Position numbers and translations under genes: made by a program
Shown: piece by piece, positions 1 through 8,535 of the stretch
Position numbering within the stretch: the first letter of the stretch is position 1
How the letters are laid out: each line of letters begins with the position of its first letter
The notes under the pieces: generated by a model
Told to the model about the DNA's origin: nothing
Databases searched by the model: none
What the model saw: only the letters and a program-made list of their open reading frames with translations
DNA from: Streptomyces sp. NBC_00572
Lineage (GTDB): Bacteria > Actinomycetota > Actinomycetes > Streptomycetales > Streptomycetaceae
Direction: 5' to 3'
Assembly (NCBI RefSeq): GCF_026341815.1
Contig: NZ_JAPENX010000001.1
Location: forward strand, 3,162,001-3,226,000
Length of the DNA stretch: 64,000 nucleotides

Positions 1-196
1 CGACGCGGCGGGTCATGAGGTAGCCGTACGGGGTCTCGCCGAAGGCGGCGCGGAAGCTGCGCGCGAAGTGCCCGGTCGACATGAGGGCGACGGAGGCGAG
101 GGCGGCCACGTCGAGCGGCAGCGCGTAGTCGCGGTCCATCACGTCCCGCGCACGGCGCAGCCGTACCAGGTCCTCCAGGGTCACGTTCACCAGCAT
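1..196 (-). CDS. AraC-family transcriptional regulator, N-terminal part (cut by window edge)
   Basis: The 65 visible residues start at an ATG at 196 on the minus strand and run off the left edge. They contain the first helix-turn-helix of an AraC/XylS DNA-binding domain (LRRARDVMDRDYALPLDVAALAS, then STGHFARSFRAAFGETPYGYL, the typical second-helix segment). The HTH begins almost at the start codon. This suggests a short, HTH-first regulator, as in many Streptomyces AraC proteins with a C-terminal glyoxalase or ligand domain, but that part lies outside the window. The target cannot be inferred. Confidence 0.8.
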   Translation of the reverse strand, partial: MLVNVTLEDLVRLRRARDVMDRDYALPLDVAALASVALMSTGHFARSFRAAFGETPYGYLMTRRV

Positions 197-256
197 GGCA
201 CGGCGGGGGAGGGTCGGCGGGGGAGGGCGGGCGCGGGGTCGGCGGGGGCACGTCCC

Positions 257-931
257 TCAGTGCGCGGACACGGACACGTGCGCGAGCAGGCGGTCCAGCG
301 GGCGGGGCACCTCGGCGAGGGCCAGGGCGTCGATGAGCGAGCGGGCGTACTGGCTCTTGCGGCCGCTGATGGTGCCCATGAAGCGCCGCAGCTGCCGTTC
401 CACGTTCCGTTCGCGCTGGGCGGGCTGCTTCTGGAAGATGCGGAAGGCCCGCAGGTCGCCCTGGGCGTCGACGACCCGCTGCACCGACTCGGCGCCGAGC
501 GAGCGGATCAGCTCCTCCTCCAGGTCGGCGACGCACACGTAGAAGCCGAGCGGCTCCATGTCGGCGCGCGCGAGGTCGTGGCCGAGCCCCGCTCGTTCCA
601 GGGCGCGCGCGAAGTGGCCTTCCTCGCCGGCGTCGCACAGACCGGCCAGCGGTACGTCGAGCCCCCGGGGTCCGAGCAGCTGCACGAATCTGCCGATGTT
701 CGTCGCTCCTCCGAGCGGGACGACGGCGATGCCCTCCGCGGCGAGGGAGCGGCCGTGTCGGGCGGCCAGCGCGTCGAGCGCGACCTCGTCGCTGACCCCT
801 TCGACCAGTACGGCCGTCCGCAGCTCGGCGCCGGCCGCCAGCTCGCGCGCCGCCGCCGCGGCCGCCGGAGCCTGCGCACTGTCGGCCGCCCACTCGATGA
901 CCGCCTGCCGGAACCGCGCTGTCGCATCCAT
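257..931 (-). CDS. TOPRIM-domain (OLD-like) nucleotidyl hydrolase/transferase
   Basis: 224 residues. The central part fits a compact TOPRIM fold: VEGVSDE (residues 43-49, the conserved Glu after a strand), LCDAGEEG (98-105, Asp motif) and ADLEEEL (136-142, second acidic cluster). The C-terminus is helical and basic (GRKSQYARSL). OLD-family nucleases use this domain for Mg-dependent DNA cleavage; here there is no ATPase domain, so the role is open. The start at 931 gives a GGGGATC leader; ATG 949 is an alternative adding 6 residues. It is divergent from the XRE gene at 1026 and the intergenic 28-bp palindrome could control both. Confidence 0.65.
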   Translation of the reverse strand: MDATARFRQAVIEWAADSAQAPAAAAAARELAAGAELRTAVLVEGVSDEVALDALAARHGRSLAAEGIAVVPLGGATNIGRFVQLLGPRGLDVPLAGLCDAGEEGHFARALERAGLGHDLARADMEPLGFYVCVADLEEELIRSLGAESVQRVVDAQGDLRAFRIFQKQPAQRERNVERQLRRFMGTISGRKSQYARSLIDALALAEVPRPLDRLLAHVSVSAH

Positions 932-972
932 GATCCCCAGTTTTCTCATTCATGGGGTGCGAGTCGAGGGTG

Positions 973-1000
973 ACTATTGCAAGCAGCTGCTTGCAATAGT
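973..1000. promoter_or_regulatory. 28-bp perfect palindrome, probable XRE operator
   Basis: The two 14-nt arms are exact reverse complements with no spacer; each contains CTATTGCAAGCAG. It lies 26 bp before the XRE start and about 40 bp before the divergent TOPRIM gene. A perfect palindrome of this length in front of a helix-turn-helix gene is typical of an autoregulatory operator. Binding by the XRE protein is inference. Confidence 0.7.
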
Positions 1001-1025
1001 TAGCAAAGGCTGGCATGGTCGGAGC

Positions 1026-1460
1026 ATGGCATCGCTCAACGTCGGCAATCTCGGTGAGTACCTCCGCGAGCAGCGGCGGACCGCACAGTTGTCCCTGCGG
1101 CAGCTCGCCGACGCCGCCGGGGTGTCGAACCCGTACCTGAGTCAGATCGAGCGTGGGCTGCGCAAGCCCAGCGCCGAGGTGTTGCAGCAGGTCGCGAAGG
1201 CGCTGCGGATCTCCGCCGAGACGCTCTACGTACGGGCCGGGATCCTCGACGAGAAGGAGCGGGAGGAGCTGGAGACGCGCGCCGTCATCCTCGCCGATCC
1301 CTCGATCAACGAGCGGCAGAAGCAGGTGCTGCTCCAGATCTACGACTCCTTCCGCAAGGAGAACGCCGCGGAGGCCGCGGAGGCCGCCGAGGCCGCCGGA
1401 GCCGCCGAGGCCGCCGCCGAGGCGGCCGGGGCAGCGGCCCCCGATGCCGAACGCCACTGA
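1026..1460 (+). CDS. XRE-family helix-turn-helix regulator
   Basis: 144 residues. An N-terminal HTH_3 domain covers residues about 8-65 (LREQRRTAQLSLRQLAD, then GVSNPYLSQIERG as recognition helix). A helical segment follows, then a tail of repeated AEA/AAE residues (about 110-140) that is probably unstructured. A CATGGT hexamer ends 6 nt before ATG 1026 and no Shine-Dalgarno is present, so the message may be leaderless. The next two genes (HBHA-like and DUF2516) lie on the same strand. The same trio order occurs in M. tuberculosis as Rv0474-hbhA-Rv0476, so this is probably the Rv0474 orthologue. Confidence 0.85.
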   Translation: MASLNVGNLGEYLREQRRTAQLSLRQLADAAGVSNPYLSQIERGLRKPSAEVLQQVAKALRISAETLYVRAGILDEKEREELETRAVILADPSINERQKQVLLQIYDSFRKENAAEAAEAAEAAGAAEAAAEAAGAAAPDAERH

Positions 1461-1506
1461 GCCAGCCCTCGCTCGTCCGTACGTCACATCCGGGAGGACC
1501 ACCAGC

Positions 1507-2076
1507 ATGGCCATCATCGACGAACTGCGTACCCCTCTCTACTTCGCCGCCGGCACCGCCGACCTCGCCGTGCAGCAGGCCAAGAAGGTTCCCGGCCTGA
1601 TCGAGCAGATCGCCGCCGAGGCGCCCGCCCGCATCGAGGCCGTACGGAAGACCGACCCCAAGGCCGTGCAGGAGAAGGTGACCGCGCAGGCCAAGGAGGC
1701 CCAGGCCACCGTGCAGTCGAAGTTCGCCGATGTCGTCGGCGGTCTCGACACGGACCTCAAGAAGCTCGGCGAGACCGCCCAGGACCTCGCGCTGCGCGGT
1801 GTCGGCGTCGCCGCCGAGTACGCCGTCAAGGCGCGCGAGAAGTACGAGGAGGTCGCCGCTCACGGCGAGGAGGCCGTGAAGGCCTGGCGTGGCGAGGTCG
1901 CCGAGGAGATCACCGAGATCGCCGTCGTCGTCGAGCCGGAGGAGACCAAGGCCGAGGAGCCGGTGGCGGCCTCCGCCGAGTCCGAGTCCGTCGAGGCCAA
2001 GAAGGCGCCCGCCAGGAAGGCGACCGTCCGCAAGGCCCCCGCCAAGAAGGCGGCCGTCGCCGCCGAGAAGGAGTAG
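1507..2076 (+). CDS. Heparin-binding haemagglutinin (HBHA)-like protein
   Basis: 189 residues, no signal peptide. Residues 1-140 are a long amphipathic, coiled-coil-like helix rich in Ala, Glu and Lys (QQAKKVPGLIEQIAAEAPARIEAV). The last about 35 residues form a Lys/Ala/Pro tail (AKKAPARKATVRKAPAKKAA) like the methylated heparin-binding tail of mycobacterial HBHA. A GGAGG ribosome site precedes ATG 1507. HBHA is a surface adhesin in mycobacteria; in a soil Streptomyces the protein more likely acts at the membrane, on DNA or in polar growth, which is inference. Gene order with the XRE and DUF2516 genes supports orthology with Rv0475. Confidence 0.75.
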   Translation: MAIIDELRTPLYFAAGTADLAVQQAKKVPGLIEQIAAEAPARIEAVRKTDPKAVQEKVTAQAKEAQATVQSKFADVVGGLDTDLKKLGETAQDLALRGVGVAAEYAVKAREKYEEVAAHGEEAVKAWRGEVAEEITEIAVVVEPEETKAEEPVAASAESESVEAKKAPARKATVRKAPAKKAAVAAEKE

Positions 2077-2165
2077 GGCCGGGCACCAATACGGGTACCT
2101 GGTGCGTTGAACCGGGTACCTTGACCGCGAGGCGCTCTTCCCCTCTTCCCTAGGCGGTGCTCAGC

Positions 2166-2510
2166 ATGTTGCGCGACGGATTCGACTCCCTCCTCTCCCT
2201 GGTGATGTTCCTGATCTTCACCGGCTTCGCCGTCGCCGCGCTCGCCTTCGCCGCCATGGCGCGCGAGGACGCGTATCGCGCCGCCGAGAAGCAGACGAAG
2301 AAGTTCTGGCTGATCATCCTGGGCATCAACCTCGCCCTGAACCTGATCTTCCCTATGCTGTTCCTGCAGATCGCGGGCGTGATCGCCGCCATCGTCTTCA
2401 TGGTGGACGTCCGCCCGGCGCTCCAGCAGGTCTCGGGCGGCGGGGGCGGCCGTCGGGGCGGCGGCTCCAGCAGCGACGGACCGTACGGTCCCTACAACGG
2501 CGGCCGGTAG
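2166..2510 (+). CDS. DUF2516 family membrane protein
   Basis: 114 residues with hydrophobic segments at about 8-32 (LLSLVMFLIFTGFAVAALAF) and 50-85 (FWLIILGINLALNLIFPMLF, then VIAAIVFMVDVRP), and a Gly/Ser/Tyr-rich tail. ATG 2166 was chosen over GTG 2157 because AGGCGG (2152-2157) sits 8 nt upstream of it. The family follows hbhA in actinobacteria (Rv0476). The function is unknown; the association suggests that it works with the HBHA-like protein at the membrane. Confidence 0.8.
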   Translation: MLRDGFDSLLSLVMFLIFTGFAVAALAFAAMAREDAYRAAEKQTKKFWLIILGINLALNLIFPMLFLQIAGVIAAIVFMVDVRPALQQVSGGGGGRRGGGSSSDGPYGPYNGGR

Positions 2511-2593
2511 CTGTCAGGCCGACAGCCGCAAGACCGAAGGCTGTAAGGCACGGCAGCCGTACGACCGACAGCCTTACGACCGACAGTCTTAAG

Positions 2594-2631
2594 GCCGGTC
2601 ACCGCGAGAAGTGCCGGTCACCGCGAGAAGT
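2594..2631. repeat. Two tandem 19-bp units between convergent genes
   Basis: GCCGGTCACCGCGAGAAGT occurs twice head to tail just before the stop of the phosphatase gene. Upstream (2511-2590) the spacer is built of shorter degenerate motifs such as GACCGACAG and ACGACCGACAG. No coding function is visible. Confidence 0.8.
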
Positions 2632-2648
2632 GACGTCAGGGCCCGGGG

Positions 2649-3977
2649 TCATCCCCGGGTCCTGCCCCTTTCCCGGTCCCTTTCCAGGGCCAGGACCGCG
2701 ACGTCGTCCGTCAGCTCGCCGCCGTTCAGGGACCGGACCTCCGTCACCGCCGCCTCCAGGAGCTCCTCGCCCCGCAGGCCCGACGCCAGCTGCCGGTTGA
2801 TCATCCCGACCATTCCGTCCTGGCCGAGCCGCGGCGAGCCGGGTCCGGCCGAGCGCCCCTCGATCAGTCCGTCGGTGTACATGAGCAGGCTCCACGCCCC
2901 GCCGAGCTCGACCTGTCGGCGCGGCCAGCGGGCGCGCGTCAGCAGGCCCAGGGCCGGGCCGCCGTCCTCGTACGGCAGCAGCCTGGCCGCCCGCCCCTGC
3001 CGGGCGATCAGCGGCGAGGGGTGTCCGGCCAGGCACAGGCCCGCTCGGCGCCCGTCGGGCGCGATGTCTACGGTGCAGAGGGTCGCGAAGATCTCCTCGC
3101 TCTCCCGCTCGTGCTCCAGGACCTGCTGCATCGTGGAGAGCAGCTCGTCCCCGCACAGGCCCGCGAAGGTCAGGGCCCGCCATGCGATCCGCAGCTCGAC
3201 ACCGAGCGCGGCCTCGTCGGGGCCGTGTCCGCACACGTCGCCGATCATCGCGTGGACGGTGCCGTCGGGCGTACGGACCACGTCGTAGAAGTCGCCGCCG
3301 AGCAGCGCGCGCTCGCGGCCGGGCCGGTAGCGGGCCGCGAACCGCAGGTCGGAGCCCTCCAGGAGCGGCGTGGGGAGCAGGCCGCGCTCCAGACGGGCGT
3401 TCTCCTGTGCCCGGAGGCGGGACTCGGCCAGTTTCACCTGGACCGCGTCGGCCCGCTTCCGCTCGACCGCGTACCGGATGGCGCGGCTGAGCAGCCGCCC
3501 GTCGAGTTCCTCGCGGAAGAGGTGGTCCTGGGCCCCGACGCGTACCGCCTCGGCCGCCAGCTCCGCGTCGGCGGAGGCCGCGAGGGCGAGGACGGCGTGG
3601 CGGGGGGCGAGGCGCAGGATGTGCCGGAGCGGGGCGAGCGGGTCGTCGCCGGCGGCGGCGCGGGGGCCGGGCAGGGACAGGTCGACGAGGACGCAGTGGA
3701 CGTCGTCGGTGAGGAGCCGCTCGGCCTCGGTGAGGTTGCGGGCGGTACGGATGCGGACCCGGGTGCCGGCGGCGTCGGCCGCGTCGAGCAGTTCGGGTAC
3801 GGCGAAGGCACCCGCCGGGTCGTCCTCGACGACCAGGAGAGTGAGATCGGTGCGATCGGTGCCTGTGACTGTGCCTGTCATAGCGGTGGCGTCCATGGCG
3901 GTGGCGTCCGTAGTGGCGACGTCGCCGGGTCCCGCAACGGCAGAGACGTTTCTCTGACGCGGTACGGATACGGGCAT
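2649..3977 (-). CDS. Response-regulator-like PP2C (SpoIIE/RsbU) serine phosphatase
   Basis: 442 residues. The N-terminal third is a receiver-like domain (LLVVEDDPAG acidic pair, VLVDLSLPG with the phospho-acceptor Asp). A coiled linker (ESRLRAQENARLERGLLP) leads to a PP2C phosphatase domain with the metal-site motifs GGDFYDVV, MIGDVCGHG, LMYTDGLIEG and LTDDVAVLAL. Such proteins dephosphorylate anti-anti-sigma factors and so tune stress sigma factors. The start at 3977 is chosen for a GGAGGGAAGG leader; internal ATGs (for example MTGTVTGTD) are possible and the N-terminal 30 residues are low complexity. It is convergent with the DUF2516 gene. No anti-sigma factor lies beside it. Confidence 0.85.
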   Translation of the reverse strand: MPVSVPRQRNVSAVAGPGDVATTDATAMDATAMTGTVTGTDRTDLTLLVVEDDPAGAFAVPELLDAADAAGTRVRIRTARNLTEAERLLTDDVHCVLVDLSLPGPRAAAGDDPLAPLRHILRLAPRHAVLALAASADAELAAEAVRVGAQDHLFREELDGRLLSRAIRYAVERKRADAVQVKLAESRLRAQENARLERGLLPTPLLEGSDLRFAARYRPGRERALLGGDFYDVVRTPDGTVHAMIGDVCGHGPDEAALGVELRIAWRALTFAGLCGDELLSTMQQVLEHERESEEIFATLCTVDIAPDGRRAGLCLAGHPSPLIARQGRAARLLPYEDGGPALGLLTRARWPRRQVELGGAWSLLMYTDGLIEGRSAGPGSPRLGQDGMVGMINRQLASGLRGEELLEAAVTEVRSLNGGELTDDVAVLALERDRERGRTRG

Positions 3978-4227
3978 CGGTCCGGGTTTCCTTCCCTCCC
4001 CCCGAGGGTGCGCAGGGCGCCGGGTGGCGCCCCGCCCGTCCCGGACCATAGCGGTAGGGCGGTGCGCAGCGGAATGGCGATCAACGGGTGAGCGGCCGCG
4101 TCGTGATTGGCATATGCCGCGGAAGGGGAGGTACTTGCCCGTGTGCGGCTGAGCGGGCGCCCCGAAGGCAATGAGAAACGTCACGCCGGGCGGGCGCCCA
4201 TGGTTCCGCCTCCGCGCGTGGACTCCG

Positions 4228-5277
4228 TCACGTCGGGCGGACGACTCCCAGGATCTCCATCGAGCCCGCGCCCGCGAGCGTCACGTTCCGGCCGGGGCGC
4301 GGCGCGTGGACGATGGTGCCGTTGCCCACATACATCCCGATGTGGCTCGCGTCCTTGAAGTAGACGATCAGGTCGCCCGGCTGCATGTCCTTGATGTCCA
4401 CCCGCTGCATCAGGCGCCATTGCTCCTGCGAGGTGCGCGGGATCGGCCGACCGGCCGATCCCCAGGCGCGCTGGGTCAGCCCCGAGCAGTCGAACGAGTC
4501 CGGGCCTTCGTCCCCCCACCCGTACGGCTTGCCGATCTGGGCGGTCGCGAACTGGATCGCCTTCCTGGCCTCCGGCGTCGTGTCCGCCTTCAGACCGGCG
4601 AGGATGCCGGTGCCGATCCAGGTCGTCTGCGCCCTGGCCCGCTCCTGCTCCTCAAGGCGCCGCAGCCGCTCCCGCTCCTCGGCGGCGAGTTCGGACTCCA
4701 GCTTCTTCGCCGCGGCGATCTTGCCGTCGATCTCCTTCTTCGCCTGGGCCTGCCGGATGCGGTTGGACTCCAGCTTGGTCCAGTTGACGCCCGCGTCCTT
4801 GGCGTAGAGGTCCAACTGGGCCTGGGTGCGGTTCATTTCACCGAGCAGGTCCGTGGTGGCCTTCGCCCCGGCCTTGAGGCGCCCCGCGTTGTCGAGGAAG
4901 AGCTGCGGGTCGTTCGTGAGGACGAGCTGCGCGCCGTCCGGGAGTCCGCCGTTGCGGTACTGGGCACGGGCGGTCGCGCCGGCCCTGGCCTTGAGGGCCT
5001 CGATCTTCTCGCGGCCCTCCACGATCATCCGGGCGACCCGGACGATCTCGGCGGACTGCTCCTTGGTCTGCTCGTCCGCGAGGTTGTACGCGTCGGTGGC
5101 GACGGCGGCCTGCCGGTACAGGGTGTCTATCTCCTTGCGCACCTCCTCCAGGCTCTTCTTGGGAAGAGGCGGCGGCAGCGGTGCGGCGGCGGCCTGGAGG
5201 GTCAGCGCGGGCGAGGCCAGCACGGTCAAGGCGCAGATCACGGTGATCGCGGCGGTGGCGTGGCGGCGTCGGTTCAC
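4228..5277 (-). CDS. Secreted NlpC/P60 (C40) peptidoglycan endopeptidase
   Basis: 349 residues. It starts at GTG 5277 behind GGGGGAG (spacing 4). A signal peptide (VNRRRHATAAITV core, AxA cleavage near residue 33) is followed by a coiled-coil region (about 45-225) and a C-terminal NlpC/P60 domain with catalytic Cys264 (FDCSGL), His312 (ASHIGMYVG) and His324 (VHAPRPG). This is the RipA-like layout of Streptomyces cell-wall hydrolases that cleave the stem peptide; the coiled coil normally shields the active site. TTAC-N5-GTAA at 5307-5319 is a weak inverted repeat upstream. No FtsX gene is adjacent. Confidence 0.9.
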   Translation of the reverse strand: MNRRRHATAAITVICALTVLASPALTLQAAAAPLPPPLPKKSLEEVRKEIDTLYRQAAVATDAYNLADEQTKEQSAEIVRVARMIVEGREKIEALKARAGATARAQYRNGGLPDGAQLVLTNDPQLFLDNAGRLKAGAKATTDLLGEMNRTQAQLDLYAKDAGVNWTKLESNRIRQAQAKKEIDGKIAAAKKLESELAAEERERLRRLEEQERARAQTTWIGTGILAGLKADTTPEARKAIQFATAQIGKPYGWGDEGPDSFDCSGLTQRAWGSAGRPIPRTSQEQWRLMQRVDIKDMQPGDLIVYFKDASHIGMYVGNGTIVHAPRPGRNVTLAGAGSMEILGVVRPT

Positions 5278-5504
5278 GAGCTCCCCCTCGATTGACCAAA
5301 TCTGATTTACCGTCAGTAACTTAGTGGTGACCTTGGCGATGGTGCCATGCGAAACCACAAAGCAACAGGGGAAACCGGGGCCTGTCGGGCCCGCTCCCCC
5401 CACGGGGGACGAGTGATACGTGCGTGGCGTTCCCGGCGTACGGGAAATTCAGCGGGAGTTAGGGAAAGAAGGGACGCGTGTGGTCGGTCCCGAGGCGCCG
5501 GCGC

Positions 5505-5544
5505 CTCCGGCCTCCGGCTCACCCCTCCGGCCTCCGGCTCACCC
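5505..5544. repeat. Two tandem 20-bp units overlapping a stop codon
   Basis: CTCCGGCCTCCGGCTCACCC is repeated exactly head to tail; the second copy covers the TGA stop of the methyltransferase gene (5539-5541). Just before it, 5492-5507 is a 16-bp perfect palindrome (GAGGCGCC and its complement). Slippage here would alter only the 3' end of the gene. Confidence 0.8.
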
Positions 5545-6333
5545 CCGAGGCGCCAGCGCCTCCCACCGCACCGTCACCTCGCCCTGGCGCCACCGCCGGG
5601 GACCGTCCGTCAGGGGCCAGTCCGCCGCCAGGTCGCGGACGGAGCGGATCCACCGCTGCCGTGCGCCGAGCGAGGCGTACGGGGCCGCCGCCGCCCATGC
5701 CCGGTCGAAGTCCCGCAGGAACGCGTGCACCGGCTCGCCCGGCACGTTGCGGTGGATCAGCGCCTTCGGCAGCCGCTCCGCCAGGTCCGAGGGCCGCTCC
5801 AGCGAGCCGAGCCGGGTCGCGAAGGTCACCGTCCGAGGGCCGCTCCCGTCGAGCGCCACCCACACGTGCCGGCGCCCGATCTCGTCGCAGGTGCCCTCCA
5901 CGAGCAGTCCACCGGGTGCGAGCCGCCCGCACAGCCGCCCCCAGACGGCCGCGACCTGCTCCTCGTCGTACTGGCGCAGCACGTTCGCGGCCCGGATCAG
6001 GGCGACCCGGCCGGGCACGGGCACCTCGAAGCCGCCGTGCAGGAAGGAGAGGCCCTCGTGTTCGTACGGCTTGGCGGCCTCGACGCGGGCGGGTTCGATC
6101 TCGATGCCGTAGAGGCGGGTGCGGGGTTCGGCGGTGCGCAGCCGGGCGAGGAGCTCGACGGCGGTCCAGGGGGCGGCCCCGTACCCGAGGTCCACGGCGA
6201 GCGGCGGCTCGGGGGAGCGGCGCAGGGCGGGCCCGTGGACGGCGGCGATCCAGCGGTCCATGCGGCGCAGACGGTTGGGGTTGGTGGTCCCGCGGGTCGG
6301 GGTGCCGACGGGGCGGGTGGTGCGCGGGGCCAT
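5539..6333 (-). CDS. Class I SAM-dependent methyltransferase
   Basis: 264 residues. The SAM-binding motif I appears as [20 protein letters not shown] (about residue 46-65), followed by [13 protein letters not shown] (acidic ribose-binding loop) and [23 protein letters not shown] hexamer (6340-6345) ends 6 nt before ATG 6333 with no Shine-Dalgarno, so it is probably leaderless. It is divergent from mshA across a 244-bp spacer. The substrate is unknown; proximity to mshA does not prove a role in mycothiol synthesis. Confidence 0.8.
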   Translation of the reverse strand: MAPRTTRPVGTPTRGTTNPNRLRRMDRWIAAVHGPALRRSPEPPLAVDLGYGAAPWTAVELLARLRTAEPRTRLYGIEIEPARVEAAKPYEHEGLSFLHGGFEVPVPGRVALIRAANVLRQYDEEQVAAVWGRLCGRLAPGGLLVEGTCDEIGRRHVWVALDGSGPRTVTFATRLGSLERPSDLAERLPKALIHRNVPGEPVHAFLRDFDRAWAAAAPYASLGARQRWIRSVRDLAADWPLTDGPRRWRQGEVTVRWEALAPRG

Positions 6334-6466
6334 GCCGAAAGCGTACGGGGTGGGGGTCGGGGGCCCGCGCGCCCCGGCGGTCGCCTGGCCACGCCGGTCA
6401 TCGCCCGGTCATGCGGGCGATGGCCCGCCCACCCCGGTAATGAATTGGCAAAGTGCCGCGTGTGAT

Positions 6467-6493
6467 GGAAATGAAAGGGTCCATTCCGGTGTT
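6467..6493 (+). promoter_or_regulatory. SigR-type promoter of mshA
   Basis: GGAAA (6467-6471), an 18-nt spacer and TGTT (6490-6493) fit the actinobacterial SigR pattern GGAAT-N18-(C/T)GTT with one change. Predicted transcription starts about 80 nt upstream of GTG 6578. SigR control of mycothiol genes in S. coelicolor is established; this particular site is inferred. Confidence 0.6.
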
Positions 6494-6577
6494 GTCCGGG
6501 CCGGAGGGCGCACCACGCCCTCCCGCCGTCATGCCCACGGCGCCCATGCTCAGCCCCCGAGCGGAAGGACGGCCGAC

Positions 6578-7945
6578 GTGAGCCAGTACGTGTCCCGGTT
6601 CGCCGGTACCCGGCACCGGCACCCGGCACCGACCCGGCTCCGGCTCCCCGGCCGGAACCGCACCCCGCGCCGCGTGGCCATGCTCAGCGTCCACACCTCC
6701 CCGCTGCACCAGCCCGGCACGGGCGACGCGGGCGGCATGAACGTCTACATCGTCGAGCTGGCGAAACGACTCGCCGCCATCGACATAGAGGTCGAGATCT
6801 TCACCCGGGCCACCACCGGCGGCCTCCCCCCGGTCGTCGAGCTCACCCCCGGCGTCCTGGTCCGGCACGTCGACGCGGGCCCCTACGAGGGCCTGGCCAA
6901 GGAAGAGCTGCCGGCGCAGCTCTGCGCCTTCACGCACGGCGTGATGCAGGCGTGGGCGGGCCACCGCCCCGGCCACTACGACCTGGTCCACTCCCACTAC
7001 TGGCTCTCCGGCCACGTCGGCTGGCTGGCCGCCGAGCGCTGGGGCGTTCCGCTCGTCCATGCCATGCACACCATGGCGAAGGTCAAGAACGCGGCGCTCG
7101 CCGAGGGCGACACGCCCGAGCCCGCGGCCCGGGTGATCGGTGAGACGCAGATCGTCGACGCCGCCGACCGGCTGATCGCGAACACGGCCGAGGAGGCCGA
7201 CGAGCTCGCCCGCTTCTACGACGCGGACCCCGGCAAGATCGCGGTCGTCCACCCGGGCGTCAACCTCGACCACTTCCGCCCCGCCGACGGCCGCGCCGCC
7301 GCCCGCACCCGGCTCGGGCTGCCGCTTGACGCCTTCATCCCGGTCTTCGCCGGCCGCATCCAGCCGCTGAAGGCCCCGGACATCCTGCTGCGCGCCGCCG
7401 CCGAGCTCCTGGACAGGGATCCTTCCCTCCGCTCGCGCATGGTCGTTCCTGTGGTCGGCGGCCCGAGCGGCAGTGGTCTCGCGAAGCCGGAGGGGCTGCA
7501 GAAGCTTGCCGCGCGGCTCGGCATCGCCGACATCGTGCGCTTTCACCCGCCGGTGGGCCAGGACCGGCTCGCCGACTGGTTCCGGGCGGCGAGCGTCCTC
7601 GTCATGCCCTCGTACAGCGAGTCCTTCGGCCTGGTCGCGATCGAGGCGCAGGCGGCCGGGACCCCGGTCGTCGCGGCGGCGGTGGGCGGTCTGCCCGTCG
7701 CCGTACGGGACGACGTGACGGGCTTCCTCGTCCAGGGGCACGACCCGGTGGACTACGCCCGCGCGCTGGGCCGGTTCGTGGCGGACCCGTCGCTCTCGGC
7801 CCGGATGGGCGCGGCGGCGGCCCTGCACGCCGGGTCCTTCGGCTGGGACACGGCCGCCTCGGGCACGGCCGACGTGTACACGGCTGCCGTGCACGACCAT
7901 CGGCTGCGCGAGAACCGCCGTCGCGTACGCTCCCACCATGGCTGA
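6578..7945 (+). CDS. mshA: MshA, D-inositol-3-phosphate glycosyltransferase
   Basis: 455 residues, GT-B fold, GT4 family. It makes GlcNAc-inositol phosphate, the first step of mycothiol synthesis. Visible motifs: the acceptor-side glycine loop [15 protein letters not shown], the signature [16 protein letters not shown], the phosphate-binding [15 protein letters not shown], and the UDP-sugar motif [22 protein letters not shown] 6578 was chosen for GGAAGGA (6562-6568) with 9-nt spacing. The last 8 nt overlap the YbjN gene, as in M. tuberculosis, where Rv0487 follows mshA. The upstream SigR-type site ties it to thiol stress. Confidence 0.95.
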   Translation: MSQYVSRFAGTRHRHPAPTRLRLPGRNRTPRRVAMLSVHTSPLHQPGTGDAGGMNVYIVELAKRLAAIDIEVEIFTRATTGGLPPVVELTPGVLVRHVDAGPYEGLAKEELPAQLCAFTHGVMQAWAGHRPGHYDLVHSHYWLSGHVGWLAAERWGVPLVHAMHTMAKVKNAALAEGDTPEPAARVIGETQIVDAADRLIANTAEEADELARFYDADPGKIAVVHPGVNLDHFRPADGRAAARTRLGLPLDAFIPVFAGRIQPLKAPDILLRAAAELLDRDPSLRSRMVVPVVGGPSGSGLAKPEGLQKLAARLGIADIVRFHPPVGQDRLADWFRAASVLVMPSYSESFGLVAIEAQAAGTPVVAAAVGGLPVAVRDDVTGFLVQGHDPVDYARALGRFVADPSLSARMGAAAALHAGSFGWDTAASGTADVYTAAVHDHRLRENRRRVRSHHG

Positions 7946-8450
7946 TCTTGAGGACGTCCGGCGGACCGTCGAGGACACGTTCAAGGACGCGGAACTGGAG
8001 TGGGAGTCCCCCGAGCCGGGCTCCTACGTGGTCAAACTCCCCGGCACGCGCAAGCTCTTCACCACGCTGTCGCTGCGCGTCGGCCGCCACTCGCTCTCCC
8101 TCAACGCCTTCGTCATCCGCCACCCGGACGAGAACGAGGCGGGCGTCCACCGCTGGCTGCTCGAACGCAACCTCAAGCTGTACGGGGTGAGTTACGCGAT
8201 CGACGGCCTCGGCGACATCTACCTCGCCGGCAAGCTCCCGCTCGCCGCCGTGACGCCCGAGGAGCTGGACCGGCTGCTCGGCTCGGTCCTGGAGGCGGCG
8301 GACGGCGACTTCAACACGCTCCTGGAGCTGGGGTTCGCGTCGGCGATCCGGCGCGAGTACGAGTGGCGGGTCTCGCGCGGCGAGTCGACCCGGAACCTCG
8401 ACGCGTTCAAGAACCTGACCCAGAAGTCGTCGGAGAAGTCCGCCAACTGA
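7938..8450 (+). CDS. YbjN-domain protein
   Basis: 170 residues, matching the actinobacterial YbjN family ([30 protein letters not shown]). The fold resembles type III secretion chaperones; no enzyme activity is known. It overlaps mshA by 8 bp but also has its own TACGCT hexamer (7926-7931) inside the mshA end, 6 nt before ATG 7938. It could therefore be transcribed both with mshA and alone as a leaderless message. Rv0487 occupies the same place in mycobacteria. Confidence 0.85.
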   Translation: MADLEDVRRTVEDTFKDAELEWESPEPGSYVVKLPGTRKLFTTLSLRVGRHSLSLNAFVIRHPDENEAGVHRWLLERNLKLYGVSYAIDGLGDIYLAGKLPLAAVTPEELDRLLGSVLEAADGDFNTLLELGFASAIRREYEWRVSRGESTRNLDAFKNLTQKSSEKSAN

Positions 8451-8500
8451 CCCCTTCCCGCAAGGGTCTTCTACTGCCATGCTCACGCCCAACGCAGATC

Positions 8501-8523
8501 TGAACACCGTTCATATATGTGAA
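8501..8523. promoter_or_regulatory. Two overlapping inverted repeats before the Tat-exported protein
   Basis: TGAACACCGTTCA (8501-8513, arms TGAAC/GTTCA) runs into TTCATATATGTGAA (8510-8523, arms TTCA/TGAA). This is the only AT-rich patch in the 85-bp gap and overlaps any promoter. No regulator is assigned. Confidence 0.4.
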
Positions 8524-8535
8524 GGGCTCAGGTTC

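Noticed and set aside
5307..5319. TTAC-N5-GTAA operator before the NlpC/P60 gene
   Set aside because: Arms of 4 bp are expected by chance; no regulator or conservation evidence.
6398..7984. Long minus-strand frame opposite mshA
   Set aside because: It is a Gly/Arg/His-rich shadow; mshA is unambiguous on the plus strand.
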